Source: Corynebacterium sp.
Lineage (GTDB): Bacteria; Actinomycetota; Actinomycetes; Mycobacteriales; Mycobacteriaceae
NCBI GenBank assembly: GCA_030530875.1
Contig: JAUMUD010000012.1
Span: 1-56,032 of the forward strand
Direction: 5' to 3'
Length of the DNA: 56,032 nt
Below, in pieces: positions 15,393 to 26,553 of this stretch; positions within the stretch are counted from its first letter, which is position 1, and each line of letters starts with the position of its first letter. Position numbers and translations under genes: made by a program. Below the pieces are notes generated by a model, which worked only from the letters and a program-made list of their open reading frames with translations, made no database searches and had not been told where the DNA came from.

Positions 15393-17935
15393 TAGGCCTC
15401 ACCATCCTCATTCAGAAGATTAGGCTCCTGGTCCTCCTGTGGACCGGCAGCGGCACCAGCGGCCTCTTCCTCGCCCTCATTTTCCACATTGCGGTCAATG
15501 GCGAGCAAATCAACACCATCTTCAAGGTTCACGAGACGGACACCCATGGTCTGGCGGGAGGAAGGACGGATCTGGTTGACCTCAGTACGGATCACACCGC
15601 CAGCAGAGGTGATGGCGAAGATCTCATCATCATCGTCGATAGGAATAGCGGAGATGAGCTTGCCGCGCTTCGGGTTGTACTTGAAGGTGACCACACCAAG
15701 ACCGCCACGGCCCTGGGTTGGGTACTCCTCCATGGCAGTGCGCTTACCGTAACCACCGGAAGTAGCAACAAGCAGATAGTCGCCATCGCGCACCACGCAC
15801 ATAGTAAGCAGTGCATCATCGCCCCTAAAGCGCATGCCCTTCACGCCGGCAGTGGCACGACCCATTGGGCGCAGGCTTTCATCATCAGCCTTGAAGCGGA
15901 TGGACTGGCCTTCCTCAGAGACGAGCAGCAGCTCATCCTCAGCATGGCAGAGCGCCGCACCAATCAAGGAATCGCCCTCATTGAGGTTAATGGCGATAAG
16001 ACCACCGGAACGGGCGGAATTATAGTCGGCCAGGCGGCTCTTCTTCACGCGACCAAACTTGGTGGCCAGAACCAGATATTCCTCATCCTCATAGGTCTGG
16101 ATCTGAATAATGGAGGCAATCTGCTCACCTGGCTGGAATTCGAGCAGGTTAGCCACGTGCTGGCCACGGGCGGTACGGCTTGCCTCCGGAAGCTCATAGG
16201 CCTTGAGGCGATAAACGCGACCGAAGTTAGTGAAGAAGAGAATCCAGTCGTGAGTGGAGCAGACGAAGAAGTGACGAACCACGTCGTCCTGCTTGAGCTC
16301 GGCACCGCGAACACCCTTACCGCCACGCTTCTGGTTGCGGTAGAGGTCGACCTTGGTGCGCTTGGCATAGCCAGTGGAAGTAATGGTGACCACGACATTT
16401 TCGCGGGCGATGAGGTCCTCTTCGGTCACATCGCCGGAGGCAGCCACAATCTGGGTGCGGCGGTCATCGCCATACTTCTCCACAATCTCAGCAAGCTCAT
16501 CGTGAACAATCTGACGCTGGCGCTCTGGGCGGGCCAGGATGTCCTTCAGATCGGCAATGAGTTCTTCAATCTCAGCCAATTCATCAATAATCTTCTGGCG
16601 CTCGAGGGCGGCCAGACGACGCAGCTGCATGGCGAGAATGGCATCGGCTTGGACTTCGTCGACGTCGAGAAGCTCCATGAGGCCAGTGCGAGCCTCATCG
16701 ACCGTTGGGGAGCGGCGGATGAGTGCGATGACCTCGTCGAGCATATCCAGGGCCTTGACCAAACCGCGCAGGATATGGGCGCGCTTCTCGGCCTCGTCGA
16801 GGCGGAACTGGGTGCGGCGCACGATGACGTCAATCTGGTGATCGACATAGTGGCTAATCATCTGGTCGAGGCGCAGGGTGCGTGGCACGCCGTCGACAAT
16901 GGCCAGCATATTGACACCGAAATTGGTCTGGAGCTGGGAGTGCTTGTAGAGATTATTGAGCACAACGCGCGGCACAGCATCGCGCTTGAGGGTCACGACA
17001 ATGCGCATGCCGACGCGGTCGGAGGACTCATCCTCAATCTTGGAAATGCCACTGAGCTTGCCATCGCGGACCTGCTCGGCGATATTGGAAATGAGATTAT
17101 CAGGGTTGACCTGGTAAGGAAGCTCGGTGATCACGATGATCTGGCGGCCGTTTTCTTCCTCGATGCTGGTCACACCGCGCATGCGGACAGAACCGCGGCC
17201 GGTGGAATAGGCGTCCTTGATGCCCTGGTCGCCAACAATGAGGCCGGCAGTTGGGAAATCTGGACCCTTGACATAGTTCATGCAGGCCTCAAGGGCCTCA
17301 GCCTCGGTGGCCTGTGGGTGCTCGAGCATCCAGTAGATGGCCTCGGCGAGTTCGCACAGGTTATGTGGCGGAATATTGGTGGCCATACCCACAGCGATAC
17401 CGCCGGAGCCATTCATCAGAAGATTAGGCACGCGGGATGGCAGGATGGTTGGTTCCTGGGTCTTACCATCATAGTTTGGCTGGAAATCCACGGTATTTTC
17501 GCGAATATCGCGCACCATTTCCATGGCCAGTGGGGTCAGGCGGCACTCGGTATAACGCATAGCAGCCGGGCCGTCATTACCGCGGGAACCGAAGTTACCC
17601 TGGCCATCGACCATTGGGTAGCGCATGGACCATGGCTGGGCCATACGAACCAGGGTGTCATAGATGGCGCTGTCGCCGTGTGGGTGGAAGTGACCCATGG
17701 TATCGGCCACTGGGCGGGCGGACTTAACATAGCCGCGCTCCGGACGGTAGCCGGAGTTGAACATTGCGTAGAGGATGCGGCGGTGCACTGGCTTGAGGCC
17801 ATCGCGGACCTCTGGCAGGGCACGGCCGACAATCACGGACATGGCGTAGTCGATATAGCTCGACTGCATCTCCTCATTAATATCAATAGGAGTTACGCGG
17901 TCAAAGAGGGTGTCACCACCATTATTCTCGCTCAC
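15392..17935 (-). CDS. gyrA: DNA gyrase subunit A
   Basis: 847 residues. The breakage-reunion domain has the catalytic Tyr128 in AAMRYTE. The quinolone-determining positions read [11 protein letters not shown], with Ser89 and Asp93 at the places of E. coli Ser83 and Asp87, the form associated with susceptibility. The C-terminal DNA-wrapping domain carries a GyrA box (QKRGGKG) and repeated beta-pinwheel blades. There is no intein. It makes negative supercoils with GyrB (21021-23042). It starts at GTG with AAGAAAGG 7 bases upstream. The C-terminus is acidic, ending in [14 protein letters not shown]. Confidence 0.97.
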   Translation of the reverse strand: MSENNGGDTLFDRVTPIDINEEMQSSYIDYAMSVIVGRALPEVRDGLKPVHRRILYAMFNSGYRPERGYVKSARPVADTMGHFHPHGDSAIYDTLVRMAQPWSMRYPMVDGQGNFGSRGNDGPAAMRYTECRLTPLAMEMVRDIRENTVDFQPNYDGKTQEPTILPSRVPNLLMNGSGGIAVGMATNIPPHNLCELAEAIYWMLEHPQATEAEALEACMNYVKGPDFPTAGLIVGDQGIKDAYSTGRGSVRMRGVTSIEEENGRQIIVITELPYQVNPDNLISNIAEQVRDGKLSGISKIEDESSDRVGMRIVVTLKRDAVPRVVLNNLYKHSQLQTNFGVNMLAIVDGVPRTLRLDQMISHYVDHQIDVIVRRTQFRLDEAEKRAHILRGLVKALDMLDEVIALIRRSPTVDEARTGLMELLDVDEVQADAILAMQLRRLAALERQKIIDELAEIEELIADLKDILARPERQRQIVHDELAEIVEKYGDDRRTQIVAASGDVTEEDLIARENVVVTITSTGYAKRTKVDLYRNQKRGGKGVRGAELKQDDVVRHFFVCSTHDWILFFTNFGRVYRLKAYELPEASRTARGQHVANLLEFQPGEQIASIIQIQTYEDEEYLVLATKFGRVKKSRLADYNSARSGGLIAINLNEGDSLIGAALCHAEDELLLVSEEGQSIRFKADDESLRPMGRATAGVKGMRFRGDDALLTMCVVRDGDYLLVATSGGYGKRTAMEEYPTQGRGGLGVVTFKYNPKRGKLISAIPIDDDDEIFAITSAGGVIRTEVNQIRPSSRQTMGVRLVNLEDGVDLLAIDRNVENEGEEEAAGAAAGPQEDQEPNLLNEDGEA

Positions 17936-18035
17936 AAAAAGCCTTTCTTATGGGCTACAAATACCCAACCATTTTACCAGGAAAAACGCGCCTGCGCGCC
18001 TGTGAGGGCCGAATTGACGCCCCAAAGTTTGACTT

Positions 18036-18054
18036 TGATACCATAGTGATACCA
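18036..18054 (+). promoter_or_regulatory. Operator-like direct repeat before the RHH gene
   Basis: Two direct copies of TGATACCA (18036-18043 and 18047-18054) are 11 bp apart centre to centre, one helical turn. This spacing is typical of adjacent ribbon-helix-helix dimers. The repeat lies downstream of TTGACT (18029) and just before the ribosome-binding site, so binding would block the gene's own expression; it is also in the gyrA upstream region. Confidence 0.55.
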
Positions 18055-18070
18055 AAGAGGAGGAGTATAA

Positions 18071-18280
18071 ATGGCTATGACTTTGCGCCTGAGTGCGGCA
18101 GAGGACCAAATTTTGAATTTTTTGGCTGAAAGCCAAGGAGTGAGCAAGCAGCAGGCGGTGATTAACGCCATTGTTGAGGCCGCCACCAAGCGCAGCCATG
18201 ACGCCACCATTGTTGAGGCTGCCCGGCAATTGCTGCCGGAGTTTGCTGCGATGGAAAAGCGCGTGCAGCGGGGATTCTGA
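18071..18280 (+). CDS. Ribbon-helix-helix (CopG-like) regulator, probable antitoxin
   Basis: 69 residues. It begins with the RHH strand MTLRLSAAED and continues with helix Q-ILNFLAESQG and the turn VSKQQAVINAIVEAA, the usual CopG/Arc arrangement. GAGGAGG is 8 bases from the first ATG. The stop overlaps the next start (TGATG), and direct repeats precede it, both usual for type II antitoxins. The partner is not a recognised toxin, so the pairing is inference. Confidence 0.75.
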   Translation: MAMTLRLSAAEDQILNFLAESQGVSKQQAVINAIVEAATKRSHDATIVEAARQLLPEFAAMEKRVQRGF

Positions 18281-18531
18281 TGAATCCGGAGGCTCTGCTG
18301 CGCATTGCGGATGAATTCTGCACGGTTCGGCGTACACATATTCAGTCCTTCCCCGCCCTGGTGGCTCTCTCCTCACTTTTTGGCGCTTCCATCTCCGGCG
18401 TCCCTCTCTATCGCAATGACCAGGAGCGCGCAGTGACTATCAAAAATGCCACGACTAAACTCGCCCCACTGGCTGGGCACAATACTGATTTTGGGGAGTT
18501 CTTGGCCGAACTCTCGCGGCGGCTGGACTAG
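18280..18531 (+). CDS. Small protein coupled to the RHH gene, possible toxin
   Basis: 83 residues, translationally coupled to the RHH gene by a one-base overlap. It starts LLRIADEFCTVRRTHIQSF and is mostly helical. It has no HPFxDGNKR Fic/Doc motif, no RelE-like basic core and no PIN acidic residues. It could be a fragment of a Doc-like toxin, a new small toxin or a second regulator. Function unknown. Confidence 0.55.
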   Translation: MNPEALLRIADEFCTVRRTHIQSFPALVALSSLFGASISGVPLYRNDQERAVTIKNATTKLAPLAGHNTDFGEFLAELSRRLD

Positions 18532-19114
18532 AGCCATACCGCATAAAGCCAAAAAACTGCGCCCACTCCTGGGCTTTTAGATAAAAACTCGAAATTTCAC
18601 CCAAAAGCCCAGGAGCGGACTCGAAAACTTTGGGAGCACCAAAGCGATGAACCGGTGCTGTAGTGAGCGGATTCCTGCTGTCATAGCTATGAGCCTGATA
18701 TCGCCACTTAGAGAAAGCTGTAGGAAACACCCCTAACTGAAACCTCGTCGAGCTTTCCCTGAGCGCTAACTGTGAGCGGCGAAGTGGTTAACTTTCTGGT
18801 GGGACTACCCCTCATTCGCCATACCTTCGGCCAAGCGAAAAATTGAAAATTTCCCCTCTTTCGCCTGGTCGGGATCCAAAATTTTTCTCTTTTCAATCAA
18901 GACTCACAGGAACCATTCAGAAACGAGAGGTAGCAAAAGTCCGAACAGGACAAGCACAAGGCGGTAGTGCATTTACCCACCCTACCCATGCGAAATGTGC
19001 TTTTAAAACAACAAATGAAAATTCTTGGAATTTCCTTAAATTTATCGAAATTAGCTGTGGATATATACGTTTTAAACTTAAATCTTCGCTCTACCAGTAG
19101 TTTCTTTTGTTGCC
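18532..19114. other. Non-coding stretch between gyrA and the GA-module gene
   Basis: About 580 bases with no credible gene in six frames. It holds the fullest copy of the dispersed repeat (18567-18614), then AT-richer sequence from about 18830. A lone TGTGGATAT, one base from a DnaA box, is at 19056. Nothing else recognised. Confidence 0.6.
18567..18614. repeat. Dispersed palindromic repeat, copy A (complete)
   Basis: 48 bp bounded by inverted 12-mers TCCTGGGCTTTT (18567-18578) and AAAAGCCCAGGA (18603-18614) around an AT-rich centre containing CTCGAAATTTCAC. Copy B at 20771-20818 differs at only three or four positions. Single arms occur at 20944, 23549 and 39903. Confidence 0.8.
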
Positions 19115-19143
19115 TTGTCAACAATCTGACCCGAGTGTAATGT
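19115..19143 (+). promoter_or_regulatory. Candidate promoter of the GA-module gene
   Basis: TTGTCA (19115-19120) and TAATGT (19138-19143) are separated by 17 bp, giving a start about 47 bases before the ATG. AAAGGA precedes the ATG. Confidence 0.45.
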
Positions 19144-19196
19144 TTTATCCATCAGTTCCGATATAAACCGCTTTTACCCGAAAGGACTTACCCACT

Positions 19197-19511
19197 ATGA
19201 TTAAGACTCGTTTTTCTAAGATTGCTCTTTCCGGCGCTCTCGCTTTCGCTGCCCTGGGCGGTGTAAGTGTTGCGGCTCATGCAGATGAGGTCGCTGCAGT
19301 TTCCGTTAACCCAGTGGATGCTGCTCGTGCTCAGGCCGTTAACACCATCGATGATCTTGACGACCTCCCAGGCTATAAGACCACCGACTATATCAAGCAG
19401 GTCAATGAAGCCACCACCGTGGAGAAGATTAACGCCATTGTCTACGATGCAAGTGCTACCAATGACCGTATCGCTCTGAACTATAACTCTGACGGCACCC
19501 CAAATATCTAA
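19197..19511 (+). CDS. Small secreted protein with a GA-like three-helix module
   Basis: 104 residues. A signal peptide ends at AAHA-DE (about residue 29). The mature chain is essentially one module: ARAQAVNTIDDL, then LPGYKTTDYIKQV, then EATTVEKINAIV. This spacing resembles GA modules, the three-helix albumin-binding domains of surface proteins from streptococci and Finegoldia, especially the final TVEKINAI helix. There is no LPXTG, membrane anchor or lipobox, so it is either released or held non-covalently. Albumin binding is inference from the pattern. Confidence 0.7.
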   Translation: MIKTRFSKIALSGALAFAALGGVSVAAHADEVAAVSVNPVDAARAQAVNTIDDLDDLPGYKTTDYIKQVNEATTVEKINAIVYDASATNDRIALNYNSDGTPNI

Positions 19512-20172
19512 GTCCTACCAATAGCCCCCTTTCTTCATCCATACCTTTCAGCTTAAAACCGAATTTTTGACAGTTCTTTCTTCCCCAAAAGAACTCCCAA
19601 CCGCGTTACAGCTTTCCCTGGATTCATGATAAATTCGTGAGTAATCCGGGGTTGATTGCTATCTGGACTCCCATAAAGAGCCTTTTTCCCAGAAAAAATA
19701 CGCCTTCATTCAAAAGAAAGCCAAAGGCTTGATGTTGTTTTGAATTTCGTCGAGACGCTTCTTTGTTGGCAGGATTTTTTAAAAGTAGAATTTTCGCTTT
19801 TTCTCTATTTTTCCTGGTGTCCTACTAATTTTTCAGTGTTTTCTTTTCGATCTGCTTCCGGGATCACTACTCCCCCTCATCTTTATATTCACAGGCTGGG
19901 ATTCTGCCCTTAGTTTTTAGAATTTTTTAAGCCCGTATTTCCGCAGGTTATGGGCCTAGTTGAGCACACAAGCACAAATCCCTGAAGGGTCTCTGAACGC
20001 GCTTTTCTCACAGGATCCGCCTTCCTTTCATGCTCTGGCCTGTAGTTTTGTTGCTTTTACCAGCACGTATCACATTGGATTTCCCTGTGACTGCTACCCC
20101 GTTTTTACTTCTCATTTGCCCTGGTCATAGCATGATTCTCGTCAACAGACGGAAAACAGAAAGGATTTGAAG
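19512..20172. other. Non-coding stretch between two small secreted genes
   Basis: About 660 bases rich in pyrimidine runs on the plus strand. No open frame of note, no repeat and no clear terminator after the upstream gene were seen. It may carry a long 5' leader for the gene at 20173, or be the remains of a lost gene. Confidence 0.5.
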
Positions 20173-20688
20173 ATGCGTATCGTACGTACTTCCACCAAGC
20201 TTGCTCTCTCCGGTGTAGCTGCTGCTGCACTGCTCTCCACCTCTATGGTTGCTGCACATGCGGAAACCGCAAGCACCACCACTGATACCGCAACCACCAG
20301 CACCACTACCCAGAATGTTCCTCAGGGTGCACCTCAGGGCGCTCCACAGGGTCAGGGTCAGCAGGCTCAGCGTGGTCAGCGTGGTGGCCAGGCTCCTCAG
20401 GGCCAGGCTCCAAAGGGCGACCAGTCCACCTCTGAGTCCACCTCCGAGACCACTTCTGATGAGGGTGCTCCGCAGGCACCTCAGGGGCAGCAGGGCCAGG
20501 GCAACTTCGGTCCACAGGGTCAGAACGGCCAGCAGCCGGGCCAGCCAGGTCAGGCACCTCAGGGTCAGCAGAGCGAGGGTCTCGAGGGTGTCTCCGCTGA
20601 CACCGCTCTGAGCGTCATCGCTGCACTGCTCAAGAAGCTCTTCAGCTTCGACTTCCTGAGCGCCATCTTCAGCACACTGCAGGGCTAA
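20173..20688 (+). CDS. Secreted Gln/Gly/Pro-rich low-complexity protein
   Basis: 171 residues from the ATG at 20173, 7 bases after AAGGA; an in-frame TTG six bases earlier is less likely. A signal peptide (cleavage after AAHA, about residue 29) is followed by a Ser/Thr region and about 80 residues built from repeats of PQG, GQ and QGQ. The last 30 residues change character to a hydrophobic, amphipathic stretch (ALSVIAALLKKLFSF). No known domain. The signal peptide resembles that of the GA-module protein upstream. It may be a surface or matrix protein with a membrane-active end. Confidence 0.75.
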   Translation: MRIVRTSTKLALSGVAAAALLSTSMVAAHAETASTTTDTATTSTTTQNVPQGAPQGAPQGQGQQAQRGQRGGQAPQGQAPKGDQSTSESTSETTSDEGAPQAPQGQQGQGNFGPQGQNGQQPGQPGQAPQGQQSEGLEGVSADTALSVIAALLKKLFSFDFLSAIFSTLQG

Positions 20689-20731
20689 TTCTTCCACCTC
20701 TACGAGGGGTCAACTATCATTCGCGCGGAGG

Positions 20732-20762
20732 CCGGCAAGAGTCATTCTCTTGCCGGTTTTTT
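20732..20762 (+). terminator. Terminator of the Gln/Gly-rich protein gene
   Basis: A perfect 10-bp stem CCGGCAAGAG/CTCTTGCCGG with a five-base loop and six T. Confidence 0.92.
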
Positions 20763-20770
20763 CGATCCTT

Positions 20771-20818
20771 TCCTTGGGTTTTAGATAAAAACTCGAAATT
20801 TCACTCAAAAGCCCAGGA
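20771..20818. repeat. Dispersed palindromic repeat, copy B
   Basis: Nearly identical to copy A over 48 bp. The right arm AAAAGCCCAGGA is exact; the left arm has two changes (TCCTTGGGTTTT), which weakens the palindrome. Confidence 0.8.
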
Positions 20819-20943
20819 ACGAAGGCAATATTTTTACCTTGAGTAGCCCCTCCACTCTGCCAAATTTTTAGAGCGCCGAAATACGCGCTACTAGCAGCAA
20901 CGCCTAAACAAGACGCACACCAAATCCGAGTTTTTGAGGTGGA

Positions 20944-20965
20944 TCCTGGGCTTTTAGGTAAAAAG
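20944..20965. repeat. Dispersed repeat, copy C (left arm only)
   Basis: TCCTGGGCTTTT is exact and followed by AGGTAAAAA, matching copy A for about 20 bases. It lies inverted relative to the right arm of copy B, 126 bases away. The gap between them (20819-20943) shows no gene. Confidence 0.65.
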
Positions 20966-20967
20966 AC

Positions 20968-21000
20968 GAAAAAATGCCCCGCGCCTTGTGGCAGCGGGGC
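20968..21000 (-). terminator. Terminator of gyrB
   Basis: On the minus strand a 7-bp stem GCCCCGC/GCGGGGC with an 11-base loop, followed by A and six T. Confidence 0.85.
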
Positions 21001-21020
21001 TTGGTTGCTTTTTGCGTTGC

Positions 21021-23075
<2,055 letters not shown>

Positions 23076-23121
23076 CTATAATCTCTTCAATCTTACACGG
23101 TTTTGGTGCTCTTTTGTGTTT

Positions 23122-23766
23122 TCACCACGTATCGCGCGGGCCACGCCCCGGAATGCGCCGTGGCCCGGAATGCCAGCCAGGCGCCTTGGGGCCAGTGATG
23201 TGGAGGCTCGCAACAATATCGGGTCCAACCACGGAGGCAATTTTTTGCAAAATGCTGCGTTGATTGGTGCGAAGCGTAGTCGCCCAGGCAGTAGTATCGC
23301 AGGTGATATAGAGGGTTTTTTCCTTATAGGCCTCGACGGTGGTGTGCTGAGCCACGGCCGGCCCCACCAACTCCGCCCATTGGCTAATAATGGTGGCGGC
23401 GGAAAGCTCGGTGCGCCAGCCACGGGTGCGGATTTCCTTCTTTAGGACATCACCAAGACTGGAGGGAAGAAAATCCACGCGGCGGCGTGCACGACCATCA
23501 AGCCCGGTGGACCTGGTGGGGATGTTATAGCGCTTTTTTTGAGTAAGTTCCTGGGCTTTTGAGGAAAATTCTGAATTTTCGGCCTCGCGCTCGAGTTCCT
23601 TATCGACAGCCGCATCGGGATCCAGACCCCGCCCACGCCGGCGTCGCTCAGTGCCCTTGGGTAGCTTCGACCCGTGCTTTTTGGCATAGCGGGCGGCACT
23701 GGAGCGCATGCCAAACCAGGCGGCATCCACCGCATCCTCATAGGGCTCAAATTCAGGATCACTCAT
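23122..23766 (-). CDS. DUF721 (DciA-like) protein
   Basis: 214 residues from the ATG at 23766, which overlaps the end of recF by 8 bases; an upstream extension would run inside recF. The N-terminus is acidic then basic (TERRRRGRG). The conserved part is C-terminal (about 110-190): SLGDVLKKEI, ISQWAELVGPAVAQHT and ITCDTTAWATTLR. Proteins of this family, encoded after recF in actinobacteria, include the helicase loader DciA that works with DnaB at initiation. A single arm of the dispersed repeat is inside the coding sequence and encodes SSKAQE. Confidence 0.85.
   Translation of the reverse strand: MSDPEFEPYEDAVDAAWFGMRSSAARYAKKHGSKLPKGTERRRRGRGLDPDAAVDKELEREAENSEFSSKAQELTQKKRYNIPTRSTGLDGRARRRVDFLPSSLGDVLKKEIRTRGWRTELSAATIISQWAELVGPAVAQHTTVEAYKEKTLYITCDTTAWATTLRTNQRSILQKIASVVGPDIVASLHITGPKAPGWHSGPRRIPGRGPRDTW
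23549..23560. repeat. Dispersed repeat, copy D (arm inside the DUF721 gene)
   Basis: Exact TCCTGGGCTTTT within the DUF721 coding sequence, in the variable linker before the conserved domain. Similarity to copy A continues weakly for about 20 bases. Confidence 0.55.
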
Positions 23767-24922
23767 TGCTCTGCTCCGAATCGAGCAGCGAGACGCGGGC
23801 ATGCTCATCGCCCTCAGGATCAGGGATGGCGCGCACATGGTGGATGGTGGCCTGGTTCAAAAACTCCTCTGGCAGGTCCTCATTCACGGCCGCGGTGATG
23901 AGCACTTGCTCGGCAGTGGCGATGATTGTGGTGAGGGCTTGTCGACGCTTCGCATCCAGTTCCGCAAAAACATCATCAAGGATAAGGATGGGATCTGTGC
24001 CATCTTCACGCAATAAATAGAAAGTGGCGATTTTTAGTGCCAGGGCAAAGGACCAGGTTTCGCCATGGGAGGCAAAGCCCTTGGCAGGCTGGGATCCGAG
24101 GATGAGTTCGAGGTCATCACGGTGGGGACCAATGAGGCTTTGACCACGGTCGACCTCCTTTTGGCGGTTTTCTTTTAGGGCCTCGAGAAGGAGGGATTCG
24201 ATGGAGCGGAGGTACTCATTATCCAGATCCTCGCTATAGGGAATTTCCACGGTTGGGCGGTATTCCACTGTGGCCGGGCGTGATTCAGGGGCAAGCTCGC
24301 GGTAGGCCTGGGAGATGAAGGGGGCGAGTTCGTGGGTGAGGTGGCGTCGAAAAGCCATAAGGATGGCGCCAGTATGGGCCAGTTGGGCATCCCAAATATC
24401 CAGAGTATCCAGGGCTACGCGTGCTTTGAGCACGGCATTTCGCTGGCGGATGATTTTTTCATACTCGGCCTTGATGGCCAGAAACTGGGGCCTGCGGTAG
24501 GCGATAATCTCGTCGAGGTAGCGGCGGCGCTGGGCGGGCTCGCCCCGAACCAGGGCGAGATCCTCGGGAGCAAAAAGCACGGTTTTGACTATTCCTAGCA
24601 GCTCGCGGGGAGTTTTGCAGCGGGCGCGATTAATCTGCGCCTGGTTGGCTTTGCCCTGGTTAATGAGCAGATGAGTGGTGAGTTCTCGTTGATTATTTAC
24701 CGCATGGGTGCTGATTTTGGCAGCAGTCTTGCCCTCACGAATAAGAGGCGCGTCTGTGGACACACGGTGGGAGGAGAGGGTGGCGGTATAGCAAATGGCC
24801 TCGACAATATTGGTTTTGCCCTGGCCATTGGAGCCAATAAAGGCGGTCACGCCCTGGCCCATCTCCACATGTAGAGAAGGCCAGGAGCGAAAATCCACCA
24901 AATCAACGGAAGAAAGATACAT
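23759..24922 (-). CDS. recF: RecF, recombination mediator ATPase
   Basis: 387 residues, ABC-type SMC-like ATPase. Walker A is GSNGQGKTN (about 30-38) and Walker B LILDDVFAELD lies near 310-320, with the LIGPHRDDLE segment in between. It loads RecA at single-strand gaps and helps stalled forks. It lies 4 bases after dnaN and overlaps the DUF721 gene, so it is in the dnaN operon. Confidence 0.96.
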   Translation of the reverse strand: MYLSSVDLVDFRSWPSLHVEMGQGVTAFIGSNGQGKTNIVEAICYTATLSSHRVSTDAPLIREGKTAAKISTHAVNNQRELTTHLLINQGKANQAQINRARCKTPRELLGIVKTVLFAPEDLALVRGEPAQRRRYLDEIIAYRRPQFLAIKAEYEKIIRQRNAVLKARVALDTLDIWDAQLAHTGAILMAFRRHLTHELAPFISQAYRELAPESRPATVEYRPTVEIPYSEDLDNEYLRSIESLLLEALKENRQKEVDRGQSLIGPHRDDLELILGSQPAKGFASHGETWSFALALKIATFYLLREDGTDPILILDDVFAELDAKRRQALTTIIATAEQVLITAAVNEDLPEEFLNQATIHHVRAIPDPEGDEHARVSLLDSEQSNE

Positions 24923-24926
24923 GCGT

Positions 24927-26108
24927 CTAGCTGGTGAGACGGACTGGCATCAGAAGGTAGATGAAGTCCGAATCGAAGTGGTCAAAATTGCCATCGGCAT
25001 CAGGGCTTGGCAGATCCTGGTCGCCTGGGATCATGACTGCTGGGCGGGTGGACTCGGTAAAGCCGAGGATGACGGAGTCGGAGTCCATGGTGGAGAGACC
25101 ATCCTTGAAGTAGACCGAGTTGAAGGCGGTCTTGATTGGGAGGCCTTCGAGCTGAGCATCGATAGTTTCCACGGAGCTACCGGCTTCATGGGAATCAGTG
25201 GAGAGGCTCAGCACCCCATTTTCGCAGTCAAAGCGGACTGCACCATTGCGGCCACCGACCAAGGAGACGCGTCGAATAGCTGCCTGGAGCTGGCTGATGG
25301 TGAGGCGAACCACGGTGGTGTAGGTCGGTGGGAGCAGGCTCTCGGTCTTAGGGAAATTGGTGTCGAGCATCTTGGTGGTGGAGCGGCGGTTATTGGCCTG
25401 CACACCAAAGAGGCCAGCCTTGTCGATTTCCCCATTAGAACCAGCGCAGAGGGTGATTTCGGCATCGAGGCCGGAGTCCACAATGCGGGTAAATTCTTGG
25501 AGCTTTGCTGCAGGAATGAGCAAATTTCCTTCAATTTCAGGATTCTTTGGGTTCCACTCGAGCTTGCGCACTGCGAGGCGGAAGCGGTCGGTGGCAGCCA
25601 GCGTAATCTCCTTGCCCTTGATGGTCATATTCACACCGGTGAGCATTGGGAGGTTATCATCGCGGGTTGCTGCTGGGGCGACCTGGCCCACGGAGTCCAC
25701 GAAGGTGGAGGCATTGATGGTGCCGATGACCTCTGGGAAATCAGGCAGTGCTGGGTAGTCATCCACGGACAGTGTTGGGAGCTCGAATCGGGAATTGAGC
25801 GATTCGACGACCACAGTGGAGTCGGTGGCCTTGAAGCTAATCTCATCACCTGGGAGGTTGGCGCAGATTTCAGCCATGAGCTTACCGGCAATGGCCACGG
25901 TGCCCTCGGCAGTCACATTGGCATTGACAGTGACGTGGGTAAAGACCTCGAAGTCATAGCCGCAGATGCTGAGCTGCCCACCCGAGGCTTCGATAACCAT
26001 TCCGCGCAGAACAGGCAGTGAAGGCTTATTAGGCAGGCTTCGCGCCACCCAGCTAACTGCGCTGGTCAGTTCATCTTTTGCCACCTCGAAGGCAACTTCT
26101 GATGCCAT
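24927..26108 (-). CDS. dnaN: DnaN, DNA polymerase III sliding clamp
   Basis: 393 residues with three clamp domains; typical features are TVAIAGKLMAEI, LPALPDFPE-like turns and the C-terminal YLLMPVRL that forms the partner-binding pocket edge. The dimer encircles DNA and tethers the polymerase. It is separated from dnaA by 445 bp and followed at once by recF. Confidence 0.97.
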   Translation of the reverse strand: MASEVAFEVAKDELTSAVSWVARSLPNKPSLPVLRGMVIEASGGQLSICGYDFEVFTHVTVNANVTAEGTVAIAGKLMAEICANLPGDEISFKATDSTVVVESLNSRFELPTLSVDDYPALPDFPEVIGTINASTFVDSVGQVAPAATRDDNLPMLTGVNMTIKGKEITLAATDRFRLAVRKLEWNPKNPEIEGNLLIPAAKLQEFTRIVDSGLDAEITLCAGSNGEIDKAGLFGVQANNRRSTTKMLDTNFPKTESLLPPTYTTVVRLTISQLQAAIRRVSLVGGRNGAVRFDCENGVLSLSTDSHEAGSSVETIDAQLEGLPIKTAFNSVYFKDGLSTMDSDSVILGFTESTRPAVMIPGDQDLPSPDADGNFDHFDSDFIYLLMPVRLTS

Positions 26109-26511
26109 GAAGACAGTCCTTTCCCATAGGTCGATTTATGTAATTTCAAAAGTACAAGGTTTATGGGAATTTTTCCATATGGGCAGATTTTTGTAATTTC
26201 GGGTGCCCTATTTCTACTTTAGATCTCTTGGTAAATTACCTTAGTAGTAGGAGTAACCGCTGTGGAAACTGTGGATAAACATGTATTTTCGCAGCAAAAT
26301 CGGGGTTTCGGGGCTGTGAATAGATCTGTGGATGGAGTGTTAAGAAAACTTGTAATTTGTGGATGAATTTTGCGCAGTCTTAATTACACACATGTGATTC
26401 ACAGATCCTGGGGCCTCTATGAACAAAAATTGGGCCTTTGATCACAGATCCACTAACAAGCTGAGCTGCGAAATTACAAAAATTGGCTTTTTTGTGAAGT
26501 CCGTTACATGC
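26109..26511. other. dnaA-dnaN intergenic region, conventional origin position
   Basis: About 400 non-coding bases. It has one exact DnaA box (26270-26278, minus orientation) and weaker TGTGGATGG (26327) and TGTGGATGA (26358). A TGATCACAG (26439-26447) and several TGTAATT-type stretches link it to the block at 10.6-11.6 kb. In actinobacteria this gap is the usual oriC, but its box content here is poor. It must also hold the dnaN promoter. Confidence 0.6.
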
Positions 26512-26536
26512 AAAAAAGCCCGCGCTATGCGCGGGC
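26512..26536 (-). terminator. Terminator of dnaA
   Basis: On the minus strand a perfect 8-bp stem GCCCGCGC/GCGCGGGC with a three-base loop, followed by six T. Confidence 0.92.
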
Positions 26537-26553
26537 CGTCGATAAGCAAAAAT

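Noticed and set aside
15386-18046. 886-residue open frame on the plus strand opposite gyrA
   Set aside because: A shadow of gyrA created by its codon bias; composition is rich in His and Ile with no domain, and gyrA is certain.
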